30,547 bases of DNA from Bacteroidales bacterium UBA6828 (lineage in GTDB: Bacteria > Bacteroidota > Bacteroidia > Bacteroidales > Paludibacteraceae), in contig DKEG01000061.1 in the NCBI GenBank assembly GCA_002452095.1, positions 24,863 to 55,409 of the forward strand, written 5' to 3'. The notes under the pieces are model-generated. The model worked only from the letters and a program-made list of their open reading frames with translations. It was not told the origin of the DNA and searched no databases. The number at the start of each line of letters is the position of its first letter. Positions within the stretch are counted from its first letter, which is position 1. The position numbers and the translations under genes were made by a program. Shown here one piece after another: positions 1 through 5,161 of this stretch.

Positions 1-141
1 ATGCTTGCCAAGATGGACGAACTCGGTTTCGGCAACTGCACCAACACGGGTGCCTGCGCTGCCGAGTGCCCGAAATCCGTTTCACTGGCAAACATCGCCC
101 GCCTCAACCGCGAGTTCATCTGCGCGAAGTTCTCTGACTAA
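1..141 (+). CDS. frdB: Fumarate reductase / succinate dehydrogenase iron-sulfur subunit, C-terminal 46 residues
   Basis: This is the 3' end of a gene that begins before the window; the ATG at position 1 is an internal methionine. The visible 46 residues hold the C13-x5-C19-x3-C23-P cluster ligand pattern and the tail that follows it in Bacteroidota FrdB/SdhB. The protein carries electrons through Fe-S clusters between the flavoprotein FrdA and the membrane cytochrome b subunit, in anaerobic fumarate respiration or succinate oxidation. The stop codon TAA at 139-141 is followed 20 nt later by a strong hairpin, so frdB probably ends its operon. The family is recognised from the tail only; the direction of catalysis cannot be told from the sequence. 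Confidence 0.85.
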   Translation: MLAKMDELGFGNCTNTGACAAECPKSVSLANIARLNREFICAKFSD

Positions 142-161
142 CCAAGTGATAGCCAAATACT

Positions 162-202
162 AAAAACTCCCCGCCTGACGATTGGTCAGGCGGGGAGTTT
201 TT
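162..202. terminator. Bidirectional rho-independent terminator
   Basis: A perfect 18-bp stem (162-179 with 185-202) with a 5-nt loop. The stem starts with A5 and ends with T5, so it gives a U-tract on either strand. It lies between the convergent ends of frdB (plus) and the exonuclease gene (minus) and can serve both. Confidence 0.93.
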
Positions 203-221
203 AGTTGGTAATCCGTTGATG

Positions 222-1046
222 TCAGAAAAGAGACATCTGGGTGGGCGTTGCCGGAGGAACCTGCTTGGGTTTCGGGGAGTTTTTGGGCTTATGCTCTGGG
301 AAGTGGTGCCGTTTGGGATGCCGCCGGTCTTCGATATATTGGCGGGTGGGCGCAGCGCAGTTCTTGCAGACCCAGTCGAGGTAGGAAGCGTCTGTACGAG
401 CTACTTCCGCAATGGTTTTGCCACGGTATTTACCTTGTGCGAAGACAAAATCACCGTCTTTGAGAGCGAGGAAACCGTCCACGGAGACAAAATCGAACTC
501 GGGGCGGTGTATCTCCTCGTCGGAAGTGCGGGTCTCGTTCTGTGCTTTGAAGACCGCTATTGTGGCACGCACATCGGCAAGCGAGTTGTGTGCGTCCTCG
601 AAATCATGCCCGTAGTAGCGGCGATAGACATCGCTCAGTTTGCGTGAGGTGCGTGCCGCCTCGATGATGTAAGCATCGTAGAATATATGTTTGTCGAAGT
701 CAAACGACAACCCCTCGCGCTGGAGATTGTAATAGAGGATACGGGCATCGAAACCGTTGCCGTTGTAGGAAAGGATATCGCAACCGCCGGTGAACGTCAT
801 CAGTTGCGGATAGATACTCTTCAGGCTCACGCCCTCCTGCTCCAACTTGGCTTGCGTGATATGGTGGACTGCTTCAGCCGCAGGATCAATACGGTACGGG
901 CACGAGGGGAGAATATACCAGTCGAGCGCCTCTGTCTCTTCGAACGTGCGGGAATCGAATTTGACCAGCGAGAGTTGTATGATAGAATCTCGCTGGACGT
1001 CCAGTCCGGTAGTCTCGGTATCAAAGCATACTACAAAGTCGGTCAT
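222..1046 (-). CDS. DEDDh 3'-5' exonuclease (DnaQ-like) with C-terminal clamp-binding tail
   Basis: A 274-residue protein. The N-terminal domain (about 1-168) is a DnaQ/RNase T-type exonuclease with all five active-site residues visible: D9 and E11 in FDTETTGLD, D100 in the NGFDAR motif, and H153 with D158 in DAHNSLAD. The H at 153 places it in the DEDDh class, which uses two metal ions to remove nucleotides from DNA or RNA 3' ends. A second short domain (about 198-228) has the GKYRGKTIAEV pattern often found after such exonucleases. A basic, proline-rich tail ends in QMSLF (270-274), which matches the QxxLF-type sliding-clamp binding pentapeptide, so a role at replication or repair forks is plausible. 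It could be a stand-alone proofreading or repair exonuclease; dedicated DnaQ function is not shown. It is downstream of the rRNA methyltransferase gene, with a repeat-filled 132-nt gap between them. Confidence 0.88.
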   Translation of the reverse strand: MTDFVVCFDTETTGLDVQRDSIIQLSLVKFDSRTFEETEALDWYILPSCPYRIDPAAEAVHHITQAKLEQEGVSLKSIYPQLMTFTGGCDILSYNGNGFDARILYYNLQREGLSFDFDKHIFYDAYIIEAARTSRKLSDVYRRYYGHDFEDAHNSLADVRATIAVFKAQNETRTSDEEIHRPEFDFVSVDGFLALKDGDFVFAQGKYRGKTIAEVARTDASYLDWVCKNCAAPTRQYIEDRRHPKRHHFPEHKPKNSPKPKQVPPATPTQMSLF

Positions 1047-1065
1047 GGTTCTTGTTTACAGGTTT

Positions 1066-1114
1066 ATAAGTTGATTAGTTGATGCGTGGTTGAATAAGTT
1101 GAAAGAGTTGATAT
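1066..1114. repeat. Degenerate heptad array (AGTTGAT-like)
   Basis: A run of imperfect 7-8 bp units built on AGTTGAT/AAGTTGA lies in the gap between the exonuclease start and the methyltransferase stop. It is one of several short tandem arrays with 7-bp periodicity in this window. I see no promoter or reading frame in it. Confidence 0.6.
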
Positions 1115-1121
1115 GTTTATA

Positions 1122-1170
1122 GCCCCTCCCTTGGAGGGGTTGGGGAGGTCTGAGTTGGGGAGGTCGGGGC
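1122..1170. repeat. GC-rich palindromic repeat, intergenic copy
   Basis: A hairpin with a 7-bp stem (1123-1129 with 1133-1139, CCCCTCC/GGAGGGG) is followed by two copies of GTTGGGGAGGTC (1139-1150 and 1154-1165) and a GGGGCAGGTC tail. The same CCCCTCC-TTGGAGGGG-TTRGG-GAGGTC consensus occurs inside the MBOAT gene and, rearranged, inside coaE. This copy sits just downstream of the methyltransferase stop codon. Confidence 0.75.
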
Positions 1171-1178
1171 AGGTCTCC

Positions 1179-2402
1179 TTATTCCACTTGCAAGACCAGT
1201 CCTTTGAGGTATTCGCCCTCGGGGTGGTAGATATTGATGGGGTGGTCTTGCGGCTGGTGCAACTGGTGGAGGATACGCACTTTGCGTCCCACTTGGGCAG
1301 CAGCACTGAAGACCGCCAAGCGGAACATCTCTTTATCGACCGCCTGCGAGCAGGAGAAGGTGAACAAGATGCCGCCCGGGCGAATCTGCTCAATGGCTTT
1401 GGCATTGAGACGCCGGTAGCCGCGCAGGGCATTCTTGACAGCATCACGGTGCTTGGCGAAAGCAGGCGGGTCGAGGATGATAAGGTCGTATTTGTCTTTG
1501 ATGTCAGCGAGGTACTCGAAAGCCTCTACGGCGTATGCTGTATGGTTGGTGCAATCGGGGAAATTGCGTGCCACGTTCTTGCGCACAAGGTCAACGGCTT
1601 TCTCCGATACGTCAACCGAGTGGACGAGATGTGCTCCGCCCCGCAGGGCATAGACCGAGAAACCGCCCGTATAGCAGAACATATTCAGCACATCTTTGCC
1701 ACGGGCATAACGCTCCAACAGGGCGCGGTTTTCCCGCTGATCGACAAAGAAACCAGTCTTCTGCCCACGCAGCCAGTCGATACGGAACTCCAATCCGTTC
1801 TCTTTGCTCCAAAACTCCTCTTCGTCCTTTGTTCGCAGTTCATTGTTCTCTGCCCGCAACAGATAGCCCGCTTTGTCGCCTGTGAGTTGCGCTTTGAAGG
1901 GCAATGTATCATCGGACTTGTAATAGACATTCCGCACCGCAGGCACTACCGCCACAATGGCTTCGGCTATCTCTTGCCGGTGGAGGTGCATACCCGCCGA
2001 GTGGGCTTGTACGACTGCCGTATCGGCATAGATGTCCACTATCAGCCCCGGCAGAAAATCACCCTCACCGTGGATAAGGCGGTAGGTATTGTTGTCGGGG
2101 CGGACAAGCCCGACAGACTCGCGCATTTGGTAGGCGGAAGCGATACGGTCGCGCCAGAAATGCGGCGGGAGCGTGCTGACGCCGAACTCCAGAATACGCA
2201 CGGCGATAGAACCTATCTGGTAGTGCCCCACGCCGAGGATGTCGCCGCCGTGGCTCTGCACTACGACCAGTTCGCCCTCCTGCGGAGCGGGAAAGGGATA
2301 ATCTTTGTCCAACTGTATTTTGGCAATCGCCCCCGAGAATATCCACGGGTGGAAACGGCGGGCTGATTCGTCCTTGTGCGGTTTGAGAATGATGGTTGTC
2401 AT
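1179..2402 (-). CDS. rlmI: Class I SAM-dependent 23S rRNA (cytosine-C5) methyltransferase, RlmI-like
   Basis: A 407-residue protein, close to the usual RlmI length. The N-terminal part (1-75) resembles a PUA RNA-binding domain (HPWIFSGAI at 18-26). It is followed by a linking domain and a Rossmann methyltransferase core: SAM motif DVLNMFCYTGGFSVYA (237-252), acidic residue in VDVSEK (263-268), motif LIILDPPAFAK (307-317) and the FTFSCSQ motif (347-353) whose cysteine is the expected catalytic residue. Family members methylate C1962 of 23S rRNA; the exact target here is inferred. Residues 185-197 are encoded by a 7-bp tandem array and form a charged insert absent from the family as I know it. 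It probably belonged to a tight operon behind the nucleosidase-like gene before a MITE-like element separated them. Confidence 0.88.
   Translation of the reverse strand: MTTIILKPHKDESARRFHPWIFSGAIAKIQLDKDYPFPAPQEGELVVVQSHGGDILGVGHYQIGSIAVRILEFGVSTLPPHFWRDRIASAYQMRESVGLVRPDNNTYRLIHGEGDFLPGLIVDIYADTAVVQAHSAGMHLHRQEIAEAIVAVVPAVRNVYYKSDDTLPFKAQLTGDKAGYLLRAENNELRTKDEEEFWSKENGLEFRIDWLRGQKTGFFVDQRENRALLERYARGKDVLNMFCYTGGFSVYALRGGAHLVHSVDVSEKAVDLVRKNVARNFPDCTNHTAYAVEAFEYLADIKDKYDLIILDPPAFAKHRDAVKNALRGYRRLNAKAIEQIRPGGILFTFSCSQAVDKEMFRLAVFSAAAQVGRKVRILHQLHQPQDHPINIYHPEGEYLKGLVLQVE
1814..1848 (-). repeat. In-gene heptad array inside rlmI
   Basis: Read on the minus strand, five consecutive 7-mers are GAACAAT, GAACTGC, GAACAAA, GGACGAA and GAGGAGT. 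They encode a charged stretch ending in RTKDEEE at residues 185-197. The last three units nearly match the last units of the array in the SGNH hydrolase gene (3805-3860), and both are read in the same frame. Confidence 0.75.
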
Positions 2403-2411
2403 AATTATTCT

Positions 2412-2554
2412 AACGTGAGTTCGAAATAAAAATTCCTTTGCCGCAAAGCGGCAAGAAATCTAAGTAAATCTTTGATTTTACATCCATAAATTGCCTTAAA
2501 TCTTATCGCCTACGGCGGCAAAGTAAGACTATTCACTTATATCGCACTGACGTT
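2412..2554. mobile_element. MITE-like element, 143 bp, with 18-bp inverted ends and 5-bp target duplication
   Basis: The left end (2412-2429) and the reverse complement of the right end (2537-2554) match at 15 of 18 positions, starting AACGT. The element is flanked by a perfect direct repeat ATTCT at 2407-2411 and 2555-2559, the mark of a transposition event. There is no coding capacity. The interior has a 7-bp hairpin with a 3-nt loop (2438-2454) followed on the minus strand by a T-rich run. A second element with the same ends is at 28638-28850. The family of the mobilising transposase is unknown; none is in this window. Confidence 0.85.
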
Positions 2555-3047
2555 ATTCTACGCCGTTGGCGACGGTATGATAGGTATGAAGGGAAAGATT
2601 GTCGCTGACCACTTTGATGGCACTGATACGGGTAAAACCGAGACTGCAGATGTAAGCCAGTTCCATATCAAAGACGCAGTCGCGGTAGTCGGATTGGAGT
2701 ACAAAATCGGTGTTCGTGTAGCAGACGGCTTGCGTAAGCGAGGCGGCACAAGGCAACACTCTGATGGGCAAAACGGGTTCCGGGTACGACACATTGGGGT
2801 GGTTGAGACGTGCTTCCGTAACCGCGACAAGGGTACCGAGGTCGAAGTTTGCACTGCCCGCATAGCCGATATTGAGTACCTCGGTGTCGGCAGGCACGTT
2901 GTGCAAAGCACGAATGATATTGATTGCTCCGACGCCCGTAACCAGCACTTCGTATTGCGAGAGTATGTCCGCGCAACCGAGTTGTGCGGCAATGTCATTA
3001 ATCAGTTTGCGCTCGCCGTCCTCGGCAAGCAAGATAAGTTTTTTCAT
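2553..3047 (-). CDS. Nucleoside phosphorylase / nucleosidase-like protein (PNP/MTAN superfamily)
   Basis: A 164-residue protein counted from ATG at 3047, chosen because a promoter lies 9 nt upstream and the sequence MKKLILLAED starts a beta-strand typical of the fold. Visible features are VTGVGAINIIRAL (36-48), the NIGYAGS loop (59-65), the FDMELAYI motif (127-134) that in this superfamily holds the ribose-binding Met-Glu pair, and KVVSDNL (145-151) with the catalytic aspartate region. At 164 residues it is short; most nucleosidases have over 200. The substrate (adenosylhomocysteine, futalosine or another nucleoside) cannot be assigned. The stop codon TAA is made of one base of the ATTCT target duplication and two bases of the MITE-like element. 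Confidence 0.7.
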   Translation of the reverse strand: MKKLILLAEDGERKLINDIAAQLGCADILSQYEVLVTGVGAINIIRALHNVPADTEVLNIGYAGSANFDLGTLVAVTEARLNHPNVSYPEPVLPIRVLPCAASLTQAVCYTNTDFVLQSDYRDCVFDMELAYICSLGFTRISAIKVVSDNLSLHTYHTVANGVE

Positions 3048-3055
3048 ATTGAGGG

Positions 3056-3086
3056 CAAAGTTACGGTTTTTTCCCGAAATAAACAA
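3056..3086 (-). promoter_or_regulatory. Bacteroidota-type promoter for the nucleosidase-rlmI-exonuclease genes
   Basis: On the minus strand TAACTTTG (3063-3056) matches the Bacteroidota -7 consensus TAnnTTTG, and TTG (3086-3084) lies 20 nt upstream as a partial -33 element. Transcription would start a few nucleotides before the ATG at 3047, giving a very short leader. Confidence 0.65.
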
Positions 3087-3580
3087 TAGCAGTTCTGAAT
3101 TTGCTATCAGAAAGGCACGAACAATGGCGTTTCTCTTGCAAACAGCGATTACTCAAAAGTTGGCACCCAAGGTCTCTTATGCCGCATTGAAATGGACTTG
3201 CGATGTTGAAACCCGTTGCACGAGTTCAGGTCGCCGTCATTTCTCCTCTCTGTCTTAGGAGTTCTACTCAGCCCACAGGGCTTCGTGTCGCTACGGCAGT
3301 CAGTGCGCGATGCGCACCTGCCTTACGCTTCACATCTCCCATACAGAGCATAGTCATACGGTTTGTGGCAAACCGACCACGGACGGGGGCGTCCGCGTCC
3401 CCCGGCAAAAGGTTTAGTGCCAACGGTCTGGGAGATGCCCTTTATCTACCGCTTTATCTACCGTGTATCTACCGTGTATCTACCGTATATCTACCGTGTA
3501 TCTACCGTAGTTGGTAAAGGAAGGTCGGCTTAAAAAACGGGGTAGGCAGATATTGCTCCTTGGATTTTTATATGCCGATA
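3087..3580. other. Intergenic region without a gene; small GC-rich hairpins
   Basis: About 500 bp with no convincing gene. A 104-codon open frame (3203-3517) runs through repeats and has no protein-like character. The region contains a run of compact hairpins with 3-nt loops: 3270-3282 (5-bp stem), 3303-3317 (GTGCGC/GCGCAC, 6 bp) and 3359-3375 (CGGTTTG/CAAACCG, 7 bp), and a GC-rich palindrome at 3384-3404. It also holds the TCTACCG array listed separately. Confidence 0.6.
3445..3516 (+). repeat. Iteron array 1: six TCTACCG units at 11-bp spacing
   Basis: TCTACCG starts at 3445, 3457, 3468, 3479, 3490 and 3501; spacing is 12, then 11 four times. The last unit runs into TAGTTGGTA. Two other arrays in the window (9001-9037 and 27991-28027) have TCTACGT at 11-bp spacing and a nearly identical end (TAATTGGTA and TAATCGGTA). 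The spacing of about one helical turn suggests binding sites on one face of the DNA, but no function is known to me. Confidence 0.85.
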
Positions 3581-3611
3581 TTGTGTATTCCGAGGATTTT
3601 ATGTAATTTTG
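3581..3611 (+). promoter_or_regulatory. Bacteroidota-type promoter for the SGNH-MBOAT-coaE operon
   Basis: TTG at 3581-3583, a 20-nt spacer and TAATTTTG at 3604-3611 match the -33/-7 consensus. The leader to the ATG at 3665 would be about 45 nt. The promoter is 65 bp downstream of iteron array 1. Confidence 0.65.
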
Positions 3612-3664
3612 CAGGGAAAATGTGTTTCTATTATCCACTGCACTAAGTTATTCCTATTCTTTCT

Positions 3665-5161
3665 ATGCCGCCGCGTCGTGTTGCTCTGTTTATTTGGCTT
3701 TGTATTGCTCTTCTTGGGGGGCTGTGTGTGGTGTTTCCAAAAGACAACATTCATATCGGTTCTTTTGAGTTGAGATGGACCACATTGGCTGAAGTGCTTG
3801 ATTTGGACAAAGAACAAAGAACGAAGGACGAAGAACAAGGGGCAAAGGACGAAGAAGAGTTGAATGGCCGGAAGGACGTTCAGGACACCGACACGCTATC
3901 TTCAGGGAAAGAACAGGGAACAAACGAGGAACAATCAACTATTGATATACAAAGCACAGACCAACCCGTCTCCCCAAAATCCACGACAGACACACGTAAT
4001 TATCTGAGTGCTTTCTATACTGCATTGGCAGAGGCACAGGAACATAGCATACGCGTAGTGCATTACGGCGACTCTCAGATTGAGGAAGACCGCATGACCT
4101 CCACGCTCCGAAGACGATTGCAGGCGCGATACGGCGGTGGCGGCGTGGGATTGATACCGCTTCACCAGACCATTCCAACCCGCACCATTCATCAGATACT
4201 GACTATGAACGGGAAAGTGCAGAGCGTACAACAGGGTCCCAAGCGGCAGTTGGTTTACGGTCCCAAATCAATGCGCCGCCAGGACGGACGATATGGGGCA
4301 ATGGGGCAAGTGGCGTTGATGAACGACTCTCTCGTGGCGGGTTCAGAACATTTGAGTATGACCATAGAGCCGATGGGCAGAGAGAAATACCCGGAACGCT
4401 ATTTCAGTCGTGTGCGCGTATGGAGCGACGGCGATATATGGTTGGTCAGCCAACGCGGTGACACCCTACCCGCTTCGCGCACGTTGTTTCTGCCCGACAG
4501 CACGACCCGCTACAGTCTGACTCTGCTCGGGCGCGGGCAGGTGTACGGATTGTCGTTGGAGACTCCGACGGGGGTGATTGTGGACAATATCCCGATGCGC
4601 GGGTGCCTGGGGACGGTGTTTACCGACATCTCGCGGGAGCAACTTATGCGGTTCTACAAAGAGACCCATACACGACTGATTATTATGCAGTTCGGCGGGA
4701 ATGCGATACCCTTTAACAAGCAGCCGTCCACCATTCGCGGTATTGTCAATCTGCTGCGCAAGCAGGTGCAGTATGTGCGCAGTTGCGCACCCGAGGCCAG
4801 TATCCTGTTTGTCGGACCGAGCGATATGAGTACCACTATCGATGGTGTGGCTCAGACCTATCCGCTCTTGCCGTATATGGACGAACTGCTTCGGCAGATG
4901 GCTGACGAAGAGCAGATCGGGTATTACAGTCTCTATCAGGCAATGGGGGGACAGAATAGTATGCTCCAATGGCAGAAACGCGGTTGGGCAGGTTCGGACG
5001 GCGTGCATTTCACCCGTCGCGGAGCGGAGAAAGCAGGGGAAAAACTTGCCGAATGGCTAATTGACAATGCACAATGCACAATGCACAATGATGCCGATAC
5101 TACACAAACTACGAACAATACGCAAAGTACGCCGAAGGTAGAGGAAGGAGGGGCGGAATGA
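3665..5161 (+). CDS. SGNH/GDSL hydrolase-like protein, membrane-anchored, paired with an MBOAT acyltransferase
   Basis: A 498-residue protein. An N-terminal membrane segment (about 6-24) anchors it, probably with the catalytic domain in the periplasm. Catalytic motifs of the SGNH fold are present: HYGDSQ with the nucleophile S137, FGGNA with N346, and SDGVHFT with D445 and H448. Such proteins next to MBOAT genes (compare AlgJ/AlgX with AlgI) transfer or remove acetyl groups on an exported polysaccharide, so this one likely handles the acyl group on the periplasmic side. Residues about 48-66, between membrane anchor and catalytic domain, come from a 7-bp tandem array, and the C-terminal tail includes a second array. 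The stop codon overlaps the MBOAT start codon (ATGA at 5158-5161), so the two are translationally coupled. Confidence 0.83.
   Translation: MPPRRVALFIWLCIALLGGLCVVFPKDNIHIGSFELRWTTLAEVLDLDKEQRTKDEEQGAKDEEELNGRKDVQDTDTLSSGKEQGTNEEQSTIDIQSTDQPVSPKSTTDTRNYLSAFYTALAEAQEHSIRVVHYGDSQIEEDRMTSTLRRRLQARYGGGGVGLIPLHQTIPTRTIHQILTMNGKVQSVQQGPKRQLVYGPKSMRRQDGRYGAMGQVALMNDSLVAGSEHLSMTIEPMGREKYPERYFSRVRVWSDGDIWLVSQRGDTLPASRTLFLPDSTTRYSLTLLGRGQVYGLSLETPTGVIVDNIPMRGCLGTVFTDISREQLMRFYKETHTRLIIMQFGGNAIPFNKQPSTIRGIVNLLRKQVQYVRSCAPEASILFVGPSDMSTTIDGVAQTYPLLPYMDELLRQMADEEQIGYYSLYQAMGGQNSMLQWQKRGWAGSDGVHFTRRGAEKAGEKLAEWLIDNAQCTMHNDADTTQTTNNTQSTPKVEEGGAE
3805..3860 (+). repeat. In-gene heptad array inside the SGNH hydrolase gene
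   Basis: Eight consecutive 7-mers of type GRACRAA, for example GGACAAA, GAACAAA, GAACGAA, GGACGAA, GAACAAG, GGGCAAA, GGACGAA and GAAGAGT. They encode repeated RTKDEEQ/AKDEE-type peptides in the linker after the membrane anchor. A weaker continuation lies near 3911-3924. The last units match those inside rlmI. Confidence 0.8.
5064..5091 (+). repeat. Tandem ACAATGC heptads in the tail of the SGNH hydrolase gene
   Basis: Three perfect ACAATGC units and a fourth ending ACAATGA lie back to back. They encode part of the low-complexity tail (NAQCTMHN) after the catalytic His region. The array is of the same 7-bp type as the others but has a different unit. Confidence 0.8.

Noticed and set aside
1113..2366. 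A 417-codon plus-strand frame opposite the rRNA methyltransferase
   Set aside because: The minus-strand protein has all the methyltransferase motifs; the opposite frame begins in a repeat and shows none.
2553..3047. Assignment of the nucleosidase-like gene to futalosine hydrolase (mqnB)
   Set aside because: The superfamily is visible but substrate residues cannot be read reliably, the protein is short, and no other futalosine pathway gene is nearby.
3445..3516. The TCTACCG array as a CRISPR
   Set aside because: The unit is 11 bp with no spacers, and there are no cas genes. It is a tandem iteron array.
3203..3517. A 104-codon frame ending in YLPCIYR-type repeats
   Set aside because: The repeated peptide is only the translation of the 11-bp array, and the rest is hairpin DNA.
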